From Bacteroidales bacterium (GTDB lineage Bacteria > Bacteroidota > Bacteroidia > Bacteroidales > Muribaculaceae), in the NCBI GenBank assembly GCA_900766975.1, contig CAAFXO010000048.1, positions 1 to 35,566 of the forward strand: a DNA stretch of 35,566 bases. The letters are read 5' to 3'. Position 1 is the first letter of the stretch. The number at the start of each line of letters is the position of its first letter. A program made the translations under genes and the position numbers. Below, one piece after another: positions 26,723 through 34,986 of the stretch. Below the pieces are notes generated by a model. That model worked only from the letters and a program-made list of their open reading frames with translations, had not been told where the DNA came from and did not search any database.

Positions 26723-26816
26723 TTAGGAAATAGGAGATAATGTCTTTCTTTATATAATTTCGGTATCGATCCATATATAAAGGAGTCTCAAATCTCCGGA
26801 TAAAAACAGCTCAATT

Positions 26817-27020
26817 ATGGTAATAAAACTTAATAATGAGGTGGTGACGACACCTACCGACGATATGACAGTGCTCGACCTGCTGAAATGGCGTAATGTC
26901 CATGAGACAGGTACTGCCGTAGCGATCAATTCACAGATCATCGCACAGAGCAAATGGGATATCACCAAGTTGCAAAACGATGATAACGTTTTGGTAATCT
27001 CCGCCGCCTTCGGGGGTTGA
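26817..27020 (+). CDS. thiS: Sulfur carrier protein ThiS
   Basis: Small ubiquitin-like protein whose C-terminal Gly-Gly is adenylated by ThiF and converted to a thiocarboxylate, the sulfur donor for thiazole formation by ThiG. At 67 residues, with a beta-grasp pattern ('MVIKLNNEVV', 'TVLDLLKWRN', 'GTAVAINSQII', 'DDNVLVISAAFGG'), the protein ends exactly on the required GG. The first gene of the operon, it is preceded by a strong promoter. The partner thiF is not found in the window. Confidence 0.95.
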   Translation: MVIKLNNEVVTTPTDDMTVLDLLKWRNVHETGTAVAINSQIIAQSKWDITKLQNDDNVLVISAAFGG

Positions 27021-27061
27021 GCAAGTTCCCATAGCGACTGACAAGATACCAATCGACCGTC

Positions 27062-27646
27062 ATGCAAGATCCCTTCATCATAATAGCGATCACGTCGCCC
27101 GGTTATGTAGCTGAGGAGGCTCGCAAGATCCGCCGTCTGCTCGAAGCGGGTGTGGACTTTGTGCATATCCGCAAACCGGACTATACCCTTCGCGAGGTGA
27201 AAGATCTGATCGAGGATATACCCTTCGATCTGCGTCATCGCCTGCGTCTGCATGGGCATTTCACACTGGTCGACGAGTTCAACCTTGCCGGAGTCCATCT
27301 GAATAAACGCAATCCGGAGCCCCCTCTGAATGCCCTCTCCATCACACGCTCCTGCCACAAGCTCAGCGAGCTGGAGGGTCTCACCGGTTGCAGCTATGTC
27401 ACCCTCTCCCCTATCTTTGATTCGATCTCCAAGAGCGGATATACGTCGCGCTTCGACCTCGATAAGATAGCACCCACGATCGTCGGCAAGCATGTAGTGG
27501 CGCTCGGAGGAGTTACCCCTCGCCACTTCCCCACGCTTCGCGAGCATGGCTTCTATGGAGCGGCAATGCTGGGATATGTGTGGCAAGGTGACTTTGACCA
27601 TATAATCACGGAGCTGGAAGAAGAGATCGCAAACATCAAATCATAG
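27062..27646 (+). CDS. ThiE/TenI-like TIM-barrel protein (thiamine phosphate synthase family paralogue)
   Basis: A 194-residue member of the ThiE/TenI family, in the operon together with a separate full ThiE. It keeps the family frame: 'VDFVHIRKPDYTLREV', 'LVDEFNLAGVHLNKRN', 'YVTLSPIFDSISKSGY' and 'HVVALGGVTPRHF'. The pyrophosphate-handling 'NDD/DDR' motif of true ThiE is replaced by 'VDE', and the 'TTTKK' loop by 'DSISKS'. That fits a TenI-type thiazole tautomerase, or a diverged thiamine phosphate synthase; the sequence cannot decide. It begins 41 bases after the thiS stop and precedes thiE by 71 bases. Confidence 0.85.
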   Translation: MQDPFIIIAITSPGYVAEEARKIRRLLEAGVDFVHIRKPDYTLREVKDLIEDIPFDLRHRLRLHGHFTLVDEFNLAGVHLNKRNPEPPLNALSITRSCHKLSELEGLTGCSYVTLSPIFDSISKSGYTSRFDLDKIAPTIVGKHVVALGGVTPRHFPTLREHGFYGAAMLGYVWQGDFDHIITELEEEIANIKS

Positions 27647-27717
27647 ATGAGGATATCCTATCATTAAAGAAAATCAGATATCCTGCCAAATAATCTAAAG
27701 ATAATCAATAGAATAGA

Positions 27718-28347
27718 ATGTTACAATTCATCACCAATACAGAATCTTCAGTCACCCCTGTCGAGCAGGTAAAGGGTGTAATAGCCGGTGGATGCCGCTG
27801 GGTACAGGTGCGCATGAAGGATGCATCTGACGAGGAGGTGAGCCGAGTGATAGCAGAGATCAAGCCTCTCTGCCTTGAGACAGAGACCTTCCTGATCCTT
27901 GACGACCGGGTGGAATTGGCACGCACCCTCGATGTGGGGGGAGTGCACCTCGGGCATCTCGACATGCCCCCGCTGAAGGCACGCAACATACTGGGGCCGG
28001 CTGCCGTGATCGGTTACACCGCCAATAAGATCGAGGATGTGATGTCGGTGAAAAATGTCGACATCGACTACATCGGCATCGGACCCTACCGACAGACCAC
28101 CACCAAGAAGAACCTTGCCCCGATCCTCGGCGCAGAGGGTATCGGCGCCATTTGCCGCGAGATGGACCGCATGGAGCTCGAGTTCGGCAGAGTGGCTGTC
28201 GGTGGCATAGAGATGGATGACATACCTGTGCTGATCCGCGCCGGCGTGCATGGCATCGCCGTGAGCGGAGCATTGGCAAATGCTAAAGATATATCGCAGG
28301 CCACAAGCGAAATGCTTGCCCTGCTCGAAATAAGTAAAAAACAATAG
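27718..28347 (+). CDS. thiE: Thiamine phosphate synthase
   Basis: Joins HMP pyrophosphate and thiazole phosphate to give thiamine phosphate. The motifs of an active ThiE are intact over 209 residues: 'WVQVRMKDASDEEV' (substrate Arg/Lys), 'ILDDRVELA' (Mg/pyrophosphate Asp pair), 'GVHLGHLDMPP', 'IGYTANKIEDV', 'YIGIGPYRQTTTKKNLAPILG' split at the TTTKK loop, 'VAVGGIEMDDI' and 'GIAVSGAL'. The gene starts at the first ATG, followed 7 bases after its stop by thiG. Confidence 0.95.
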   Translation: MLQFITNTESSVTPVEQVKGVIAGGCRWVQVRMKDASDEEVSRVIAEIKPLCLETETFLILDDRVELARTLDVGGVHLGHLDMPPLKARNILGPAAVIGYTANKIEDVMSVKNVDIDYIGIGPYRQTTTKKNLAPILGAEGIGAICREMDRMELEFGRVAVGGIEMDDIPVLIRAGVHGIAVSGALANAKDISQATSEMLALLEISKKQ

Positions 28348-28354
28348 ACTGAAA

Positions 28355-29131
28355 ATGAAAGACATATTAAGAATAGGCGACCGCGACTTCACCTCCCGAC
28401 TCTTCGTCGGCACAGGCAAGTTCAGCTCGTCGCAGAAGATGCTTGAAGCCATCCTTGCTTCCCGATCGGAGATGATCACCGTGGCGATGAAGCGAGTGAA
28501 TATGATGAACGAAGCCACCGACGATATGTTGACTCACATCAACCGCGACCAGGTGCAATTTCTCCCCAACACATCGGGAGTGCGCACAGCCGACGAGGCA
28601 CTCTTCGCCGCGCGTATGAGTCGTGAGATCTTCCACACCAACTTCATCAAGCTTGAGATCCACCCCGATCCGAAATACCTGATGCCGGACCCCATCGAGA
28701 CCCTCCACGCCACCGAGAAACTGGCGGCAGACGGTTTTGTGGTGCTCCCCTACATCCAGGCGGATCCGGTGCTCTGCAAGCGTCTTGAAGAGGTGGGATC
28801 GGCAGCCGTCATGCCTCTTGCCGCCCCTATCGGCACTAACAAGGGACTCATCACCAAAGACCTCTTGGAGATCATCATCGAGCAGTCGACCGTGCCCGTA
28901 ATCGTAGATGCCGGACTGGGTGCTCCCTCCCATGCCGCTGAAGCTATGGAGATGGGTGCCGACGCCGTGCTCGTCAACACAGCCATCGCCGTGGCAGGCG
29001 ACCCCGTGGCTATGGCAGAGGCTTTCCGTGACGCCGTAATAGCCGGACGCAAAGCTTTCCTCGCAGGTCTCGGCATTGTCTCAAAATCGGCTCAAGCCAC
29101 CTCTCCCCTGACTTCATTCCTCAACCAATAA
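28355..29131 (+). CDS. thiG: Thiazole synthase ThiG
   Basis: Builds the thiazole phosphate ring from DXP, dehydroglycine (made by ThiH) and ThiS thiocarboxylate. The 258-residue TIM barrel shows 'FTSRLFVGTGKFSSSQKM', 'FLPNTSGVRTADEAL', 'FVVLPYIQADPVLCKRLEE' and 'PVIVDAGLGAPSHAAEAMEMGADAVLVNT' (here in shortened form: VDAGLGAPSHAAEAME). In 'MITVAMKRVN' the Lys does not match B. subtilis ThiG exactly, but the region is conserved in Bacteroidetes-type ThiG as far as I recall. It is tightly placed, 7 bases after thiE and 14 before thiC. Confidence 0.96.
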   Translation: MKDILRIGDRDFTSRLFVGTGKFSSSQKMLEAILASRSEMITVAMKRVNMMNEATDDMLTHINRDQVQFLPNTSGVRTADEALFAARMSREIFHTNFIKLEIHPDPKYLMPDPIETLHATEKLAADGFVVLPYIQADPVLCKRLEEVGSAAVMPLAAPIGTNKGLITKDLLEIIIEQSTVPVIVDAGLGAPSHAAEAMEMGADAVLVNTAIAVAGDPVAMAEAFRDAVIAGRKAFLAGLGIVSKSAQATSPLTSFLNQ

Positions 29132-29145
29132 ATCATTCACATATC

Positions 29146-30858
29146 ATGAAAATTGAAAACATCGACCTCTCCTCATATCCCAATTCAGAGAAAATATATG
29201 TCGAAGGCACACTCCCCGGAGTGCGCGTAGCGATGAGAAAGATCCACCAATACCCCACCGTCAAAATCGAAAAGGGGAAGCGTGTGGAATATCCCAATGA
29301 AGATATCGTGGTATACGACACATCGGGTCCTTACACCGATCCGGCAGTTGAGATCGACCTCAACAAGGGCCTTCCCCGCATGCGCGAGTCATGGGTCGAA
29401 GAGCGCCAAGACACCGAAGTGCAAGATGACATCTCGAGCATCTATGGCCGTCAGCGCCGCGACGACAAGTCGCTCGACGCCATCCGTTTTCCGATTGCCC
29501 ACAAGCCTCGCAAGGCACGCGAAGGGATGCGTGTCACACAGATGCACTATGCTCGCAAGGGGATAATCACCCCCGAGATGGAATATGTGGCAATCCGTGA
29601 GAACTTGGATAATAAGGCACGCGGCATCGAGAGCTACATCACCCCCGAATTTGTAAGAGAAGAGGTGGCAGCCGGCCGCGCCATCATCGCCGCGAATATC
29701 AATCACCCCGAAGCCGAGCCGATGATCATCGGTTCGAAGTTCGCCTGCAAGCTCAATACCAACATCGGCAACTCAGCCCTCTCTTCGGGCATCGAAGAGG
29801 AGGTGGCAAAGGCTGTGTGGAGCTGCTACTGGGGTGGCGACACGCTGATGGACCTCTCTACGGGCGACAACATCCACGAGACTCGCGAATGGATCATCCG
29901 CAACTGTCCGGTGCCGATGGGCACAGTGCCTATCTATCAGGCGCTTGAGAAGGTGAATGGCGATGTCTCCAAGCTCACCTGGGAGATCTATCGCGACACA
30001 CTCATCGAGCAGTGCGAGCAGGGTGTCGACTACTTCACCATCCATGCCGGAGTGCTCCGCGAGCATGCCGAATTGGTGAAGAGCCGTCTTACCGGTTGCG
30101 TGTCGCGTGGCGGTTCGATCATGATGCAATGGTGTGTGCTCCACGACCAAGAGAGCTTCCTCTACTGCCACTTCGACGAGATCTGCGAGATCCTTAACAA
30201 ATATGACGTAGCCATCTCACTTGGCGACGGTATGCGTCCCGGATCGACCCACGATGCCAACGACCGGGCACAGTTCCTCGAGCTCGAAGTGCTCGGTGAG
30301 CTTACCCTCAAGGCATGGGAACATGACGTGCAAGTGCTGATCGAAGGTCCCGGCCATGTGCCCATGCATAAGATTCCGGTCAATATGGAGAAGGAGAAAA
30401 CAGCATGCCATGAGGCACCCTTCTACACCCTTGGCCCCTTGACCACCGACATAGCCCCGGCCTACGATCATATCACCTCCGCCATAGGTGCGGCAATAAT
30501 CTCCGCGCTCGGCACAGCCATGATCTGCTATGTTACACCCAAAGAGCACCTCTCCCTGCCCAACCTGCAGGATGTGCGCGAAGGTGTGATCGCCTATAAG
30601 ATAGCAGCCCATGCCGCCGACATCGCCAAGGGATATCCCGGAGCGACCGTACGCGACGATGCCCTCAGCAAGGCGCGCTACGACTTCCGCTGGAAAGACC
30701 AGTTCAACCTCTCGCTCGACCCCGAGAGAGCAAAACGATATTATCTCGACTCGAGACGCGAAGCGCCCGATGCCAACGATAAATTCTGCACCATGTGCGG
30801 TCCCAACTTCTGTGCAATGCGCATCTCGCAGAACATTGCCGATCAGTGTGATAAATAA
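29146..30858 (+). CDS. thiC: Phosphomethylpyrimidine synthase ThiC
   Basis: Radical-SAM [4Fe-4S] enzyme that rearranges aminoimidazole ribotide into HMP phosphate, the pyrimidine half of thiamine. At 570 residues it is full length. Visible signatures are an N-terminal 'SEKIYVEGTLPGVRVAMRKI', 'FACKLNTNIGNSALSSGIEEE', 'TIHAGVLREH', 'SLGDGMRPGSTHDANDRAQ', 'EGPGHVPMHKIP' and the C-terminal atypical cluster CxxCxxxxC (Cys548, Cys551, Cys556). The stop TAA (30856-30858) overlaps the Shine-Dalgarno sequence of thiH. Confidence 0.97.
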   Translation: MKIENIDLSSYPNSEKIYVEGTLPGVRVAMRKIHQYPTVKIEKGKRVEYPNEDIVVYDTSGPYTDPAVEIDLNKGLPRMRESWVEERQDTEVQDDISSIYGRQRRDDKSLDAIRFPIAHKPRKAREGMRVTQMHYARKGIITPEMEYVAIRENLDNKARGIESYITPEFVREEVAAGRAIIAANINHPEAEPMIIGSKFACKLNTNIGNSALSSGIEEEVAKAVWSCYWGGDTLMDLSTGDNIHETREWIIRNCPVPMGTVPIYQALEKVNGDVSKLTWEIYRDTLIEQCEQGVDYFTIHAGVLREHAELVKSRLTGCVSRGGSIMMQWCVLHDQESFLYCHFDEICEILNKYDVAISLGDGMRPGSTHDANDRAQFLELEVLGELTLKAWEHDVQVLIEGPGHVPMHKIPVNMEKEKTACHEAPFYTLGPLTTDIAPAYDHITSAIGAAIISALGTAMICYVTPKEHLSLPNLQDVREGVIAYKIAAHAADIAKGYPGATVRDDALSKARYDFRWKDQFNLSLDPERAKRYYLDSRREAPDANDKFCTMCGPNFCAMRISQNIADQCDK

Positions 30859-30863
30859 GGAGG
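30857..30863 (+). promoter_or_regulatory. Strong Shine-Dalgarno that fixes the thiH start
   Basis: AAGGAGG lies 8 bases before the ATG at 30872 and overlaps the thiC stop. It is one of the few clear Shine-Dalgarno sites in the window and shows that the in-frame extension back to 30611, which lies inside thiC, is not used. Confidence 0.75.
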
Positions 30864-30871
30864 CAACCGAA

Positions 30872-32071
30872 ATGTCTGATAAAGAAGAGCCAATTATTAC
30901 CAAGAAGAAATCGGATCCCGACAGGGAGTCGGTGTTCGGACATGGTTTTGCCGATATCATCGATAGTTACGACTGGGATGAGACGCTCCGTCTTGTAGCC
31001 GAAGCCGGTGAGGAGGATGTGCAGCGTGTGCTCGCCAAAGCGGAGCGCAACCGCAAGGCGCTCACCCCCGAAGAGTTTGCCATCCTCATCTCCGAGGCGG
31101 CAGACCCCTACTTGGAGCGAATGGCGGAACTCGCCCATCACTTCACCCTCGAGCGCTTCGGCAAGACCATCTCGATGTATATCCCGATGTATGTGTCGAA
31201 CGCCTGCACCAATAAGTGTGTCTACTGTGGATTCAACCATGACAATCCTTTCACGCGCACCACTCTGACCATGGAGCAGATCGAAGAAGAATGCAAGGCC
31301 ATCAAACGCCTTGGTCCCTTCGAGAATCTGCTTATAGTGTCGGGAGAATACCCTTCGCTCTGTGGCGTGGAATATATGGAACGTACGCTCCGCACTTGTC
31401 GTCCCTACTTCCACAATCTCACCATCGAGATCCAACCCCTGCGGTCGGTGGAATATGAACGGCTGACACACAGCGGTCTGAATGGTGTGGTATGTTTCCA
31501 GGAGACCTACCATCGCGAGGCATATAAGAAATATCATCCTCGCGGCATGAAGTCGCACTATGACTGGCGCCTCAACGGCTACGACCGTATGGGAGAGGCG
31601 GGAGTCCACAAGATCGGACTCGGCGTGTTGCTCGGTCTGGAGGATTGGCGTGCCGATGTGGTGATGATGGCGCGACATTTGCGCTATCTGCAGAAGAAAT
31701 ATTGGAAAGCGAGATACTCGGTCAATTTTCCCCGTATGCGACCCTCGGAGAGCGGTTACCAGCCCAAGGTGGTGATCAGCGACCGAGAGTTGGCACGACT
31801 CACCTGCGCCTTCCGCCTCTTCGACCATGACATCGACATCTCCTACTCCACACGCGAAGCACCCGAATATCGCAACCACATGATCCCTCTCGGGGTCACC
31901 TCGATGAGCGCCGGCAGCAAGACCGACCCGGGTGGCTACGCCACTGCTCCCGATTCGCTGGAGCAGTTTGCCGTCTCCGATGAGCGTATCCCCATAGATG
32001 TGGCGGAGTCAATACGGCAGATGGGCTACGAACCGGTGTGGAAAGACTGGGATGCCATCTTCGACAGATAA
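30872..32071 (+). CDS. thiH: 2-iminoacetate synthase ThiH
   Basis: Radical-SAM tyrosine lyase that releases dehydroglycine for the ThiG reaction, the anaerobic-type route as opposed to ThiO glycine oxidase. The protein from 30872 is 399 residues and shows the cluster motif C-x3-C-x2-C in 'SNACTNKCVYCGF' (Cys112, Cys116, Cys119), 'ILLIVSGEYPSL'-like text ('LLIVSGEYPSLCGV'), 'GLNGVVCFQETYHREAYKKYH' split around FQETYH, 'KIGLGVLLGLEDWRAD' and 'SVNFPRMRPSE'. The start is set by a strong Shine-Dalgarno. It ends the thi operon; no thiF or thiD follows. Confidence 0.96.
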   Translation: MSDKEEPIITKKKSDPDRESVFGHGFADIIDSYDWDETLRLVAEAGEEDVQRVLAKAERNRKALTPEEFAILISEAADPYLERMAELAHHFTLERFGKTISMYIPMYVSNACTNKCVYCGFNHDNPFTRTTLTMEQIEEECKAIKRLGPFENLLIVSGEYPSLCGVEYMERTLRTCRPYFHNLTIEIQPLRSVEYERLTHSGLNGVVCFQETYHREAYKKYHPRGMKSHYDWRLNGYDRMGEAGVHKIGLGVLLGLEDWRADVVMMARHLRYLQKKYWKARYSVNFPRMRPSESGYQPKVVISDRELARLTCAFRLFDHDIDISYSTREAPEYRNHMIPLGVTSMSAGSKTDPGGYATAPDSLEQFAVSDERIPIDVAESIRQMGYEPVWKDWDAIFDR

Positions 32072-32080
32072 TCGCTCAAG

Positions 32081-32105
32081 CCAAAAATTTTAAGGAACGC
32101 GCTCT
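32081..32105 (-). repeat. Dispersed repeat AGAGCGCGTTCCTTA..., copy 2
   Basis: Read on the minus strand, 25 bases match copy 3 (35434-35457) with one extra A in the A/T run: the core AGAGCGCGTTCCTTA, then A/T-rich, then TTTTTGG. It starts 9 bases past the thiH stop and is antisense to thiH. It is not part of the terminator, which follows at 32131. Confidence 0.8.
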
Positions 32106-32130
32106 AAGGCAATCCAATATAATAAAACGG

Positions 32131-32169
32131 AAAAGGTGTAAAATCGAAATTGATTTTACACCTTTTTTT
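32131..32169. terminator. Strong bidirectional terminator after thiH
   Basis: AAAAGGTGTAAAATC (32131-32145) and GATTTTACACCTTTT (32152-32166) form a perfect 15-base stem with a 6-base loop, followed by a T-run to 32169. The flanking A's give a U-run in the other direction, so it also serves the minus-strand DUF5686 gene ending at 32212. Confidence 0.9.
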
Positions 32170-32211
32170 ATATCAAATCAAAAAGTTAGAAAAATTTCTT
32201 TAAGCTCCTGT

Positions 32212-34794
32212 TTAGAAGTCAAAGCGGAATGAGAAGCGGAGGCCCCCCTTGGCGATGTTGGGACGGTCGGTATAGCTGATACGCCATACATAGTCGAGAC
32301 GGATCAGCGTGAGGATGTTGTCAAGACCGACACTCACCTCCATATAAGGAGTCTTGCCCATGGGCTGAGTATGCGCCAATTCGGGGAAACGATAGAGGTT
32401 GTCGTTATACTCCGGATTATTCTTCTTGGTGAGGCTGCCGACGAAGCTCTTGAAGGTTACCACCTCGCGAAGGTGGAGTTTTTTGATCAGCGGTATGCGG
32501 TTCAAGATAAGACCATTCAGGTTATACTGGAGGTTGAGCATCACGAACTGGTCCATAGCGAACTCCATTGGATTGAGCAAGCAGAAAGTCTCGGGTTGAG
32601 TGGTGTAAGCCAAGTTGGCGAACTGCCAGCAGAGAGCGGGGTACTGCACTTGATTCCAGAGCTTACCGGCGCGGAAGAATATATCCAAGGCACCGAAAGC
32701 GGAGAACCAGAAGCGTTTCTGCACATAAAGCTCGGTGAGGTTGTAGGTGAACTTAGACCCCAGGAAGCCCTTCGGGCCGTAGGTGTGAGAGAGGCTGATG
32801 ATGAAGGCATCAAGATTGATGGTGCGGCGATCATCATAGCTCTGCACGAACTTCTCGCCGGGAGCCCAGCGGAGTTGCACCTTCAGATAATTCTGAGTAT
32901 AATAGGGATCGATATTGCCGAGACCATCTACGAACTGCACATGCTTCGTAGCCTCCTCCTTGGTATAATTGAAGCTGGCATGGAGAGAGAGGTGGTTGAG
33001 CCACTCGATATTATACTCCAACTTGCCGAGAGTCTGGTAAGTGGCGAGAGGAGTGTTCGTACGCTTGATTGAATTATAGAACATATTGTCGAGATATGAC
33101 TTATAATTCTGGCCCAAGTGGTTGACATCATAGCGATAAGTGGCGCGAAGAGAATTTATGGGGTATTCATAAGATTGATACTTCTTCTTATTGAACGAAT
33201 ACTCGAGTTCGACATCATATTTCCACCTATTGTCATGGAAACCGTAAGCGCCATATCCACGCACGAATACATTCTTAAAGAGATTGGTGGTGGTGAGGCC
33301 ACCGAGAGCAAGACGGAGACCCTCCGTGCCGTTATAACTTATGAAGGTGGTGACACGACCGATATCGAAGGGACTCTTCTTGGCAGTCGGTATATAACCC
33401 TTGACGAAGATATCGACGATTTTCATGGCGTAATATAGCACGGGCACCTTCTTGAAAGCCGGTTCGTCGACAGCCAACTTGCTTTCGGCATTGGTCAGAG
33501 GGAGCATACGCACCGATTGCCAATATTCCGGTTTCTTATCGTCGGCATTATCCGCTTCGATCGACGAACCAATCCTCTTATAATAGCTGTCGAGGTCGAT
33601 GCGGCGGGCATATGATCGGTTGTCATAGCGCGACTGGCGGCTCATGTAGAGCTCACCGAAAGATCCTACGATATGATATTCGATGATGATATCGTCGAGG
33701 GTCTTGTTGACATAGCCGAGGGAATCCTTCTCATAGTTCTGGCTAAGCACCATATTCTGGATATAGTTGACATTAGCCGCCTTGGGGAGTCGCATCATGG
33801 CGCGGCGCACATACTTGACCGAATCCTCCACCGGGATATATAGCTTGCCGTTGAAGCCGGTAGACTCCGGAGAGTGGGGAGCGAACGAGAGTTCGATGCA
33901 GCGATCCTTGCCGATCATCACCGTATCTTCGATATGATACATATAGAAATCAGCACCGATGGCAGAGAGGGGACTCACGAATCGGGTGTGCATCAGGTTG
34001 ATATCGTTGGAATAGATATCCACCTCGCGGAGAGCATCCTCGATGAAATCGCGAGTGAAATTATTCTTGTCGAGGTCGCGGTCGATACCATTGCTGCGCT
34101 GAGCCAGCACCACCTCCTTGTCGACACCCTCGCCGGTGGTGATACGGGTGGCAAATTTCTCCTTCATCGAGAGGACAAGGATACGCTTGCCGGTCCAGAT
34201 GGCAGTATCGACGAACTCTGCAAGTGTCTTGAACTTACCCTTGATATTTCCCAAAGAGTCAGGGAGATAACCGGTGTAATTGTTCAGACCATACATGATC
34301 TTGTCATAGCGGTCGTAGCTATAATACTCCGCTCTGGTGGGATCATGCAACTTGGCATCCTTGCGCACGCGACGCATCAGCTCGACTGCGGGATTGTTCT
34401 TCTTCGAATACTTCGGCTTCTTGGGCTTGACCACAACTTCGGTCAGCTCTACCGATGCAGGCGACATATAGAAATAGAGGGTGTCACCGGCAGTATTGAA
34501 GAACTTACTATTGGGGTTATATCCCATCATGGTCACGTCGATGCGCGACCCGATAGGAAGCAACAGGGTAAAAACTCCATCAAGATCGGTGGTGGTGCCT
34601 CGCTTGTTGAGCTTGGAATAGACATTAACAAACGATAGACGTTCGCCTGTGATTGAGTCTGTTACCACACCCACCACCTTCTTATTGCCGGTTGGCTCTA
34701 CTGCCAATGCTTGAGAAGGATAGAGTGCGAATATCGTCAAGACGATAATGGCAGCAAGACACTTCCGATATAGAGTATACATATTGAACTGCAT
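32212..34794 (-). CDS. Outer-membrane protein: carboxypeptidase-regulatory-like domain plus DUF5686 barrel
   Basis: An 860-residue exported protein typical of Bacteroidetes. The signal peptide lies about residues 10-31 ('IIVLTIFALYPSQALA'). A CarboxypepD_reg-like beta domain follows (about 38-115, 'VVGVVTDSITGERLSFVNVYS', written here in part, 'TTDLDGVFTLLLP'), the same fold that starts TonB-dependent receptors. The rest is the DUF5686 region of beta-strand-rich sequence, ending with alternating aromatic strands and a terminal Phe ('LRFSFRFDF'), the usual outer-membrane barrel signal. The role is not known; some relatives are induced with nutrient-uptake systems. It is divergently transcribed from the CYTH gene; I found no clear promoter pair in the 192-base gap. 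Confidence 0.88.
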   Translation of the reverse strand: MQFNMYTLYRKCLAAIIVLTIFALYPSQALAVEPTGNKKVVGVVTDSITGERLSFVNVYSKLNKRGTTTDLDGVFTLLLPIGSRIDVTMMGYNPNSKFFNTAGDTLYFYMSPASVELTEVVVKPKKPKYSKKNNPAVELMRRVRKDAKLHDPTRAEYYSYDRYDKIMYGLNNYTGYLPDSLGNIKGKFKTLAEFVDTAIWTGKRILVLSMKEKFATRITTGEGVDKEVVLAQRSNGIDRDLDKNNFTRDFIEDALREVDIYSNDINLMHTRFVSPLSAIGADFYMYHIEDTVMIGKDRCIELSFAPHSPESTGFNGKLYIPVEDSVKYVRRAMMRLPKAANVNYIQNMVLSQNYEKDSLGYVNKTLDDIIIEYHIVGSFGELYMSRQSRYDNRSYARRIDLDSYYKRIGSSIEADNADDKKPEYWQSVRMLPLTNAESKLAVDEPAFKKVPVLYYAMKIVDIFVKGYIPTAKKSPFDIGRVTTFISYNGTEGLRLALGGLTTTNLFKNVFVRGYGAYGFHDNRWKYDVELEYSFNKKKYQSYEYPINSLRATYRYDVNHLGQNYKSYLDNMFYNSIKRTNTPLATYQTLGKLEYNIEWLNHLSLHASFNYTKEEATKHVQFVDGLGNIDPYYTQNYLKVQLRWAPGEKFVQSYDDRRTINLDAFIISLSHTYGPKGFLGSKFTYNLTELYVQKRFWFSAFGALDIFFRAGKLWNQVQYPALCWQFANLAYTTQPETFCLLNPMEFAMDQFVMLNLQYNLNGLILNRIPLIKKLHLREVVTFKSFVGSLTKKNNPEYNDNLYRFPELAHTQPMGKTPYMEVSVGLDNILTLIRLDYVWRISYTDRPNIAKGGLRFSFRFDF

Positions 34795-34986
34795 ACTTTT
34801 GTTTTAACGTGTTTTATATAATGTTTTTCTATAGTTGACTGATTTCAACTCTTTTTTGCTAATAATAGCATAAGATTTTGTTGCCTCCATCGTTATACAA
34901 ACAGGTATACGACGAAAGTAGCATACAAAACCATATTTAATAACGTGGTTTTCTAAGAAATTATTATAAAAATTTCAAAAAAAGTT

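Larger units (their letters stand above)
26356..26816. other. 461-base A/T-rich dnaA-thiS intergenic region
   Basis: No gene is visible. It holds the thi promoter (26691-26722) and a near-perfect palindrome TACTGAATTTCAGTA (26449-26463; 7-base arms, one central base) about 95 bases upstream of dnaA. It also holds TGTTCCAC (26581-26588) facing GTGGAACA (26649-26656), which are the two halves of a parS-type sequence split by 60 bases. A-runs occur near 26400. No THI-box riboswitch and no consensus DnaA box were found by eye. Confidence 0.6.

Noticed and set aside
26356..26816. oriC next to dnaA
   Set aside because: A/T-rich and suggestive, but I found no cluster of TTATCCACA-type boxes; DnaA position alone does not place the origin.
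26750..27601. 283-codon minus-strand frame across thiS and the thiE-like gene
   Set aside because: Antisense to two thi genes with clear family motifs; no independent support.
30611..30871. Upstream in-frame extension of thiH
   Set aside because: It lies inside thiC in another frame, encodes low-complexity Arg/Ser/Thr-rich sequence, and a strong Shine-Dalgarno marks the start at 30872.
30704..31879. 391-codon open frame on the minus strand opposite thiC/thiH
   Set aside because: Antisense to two well-defined enzymes and without any recognisable protein features; a by-product of codon composition.
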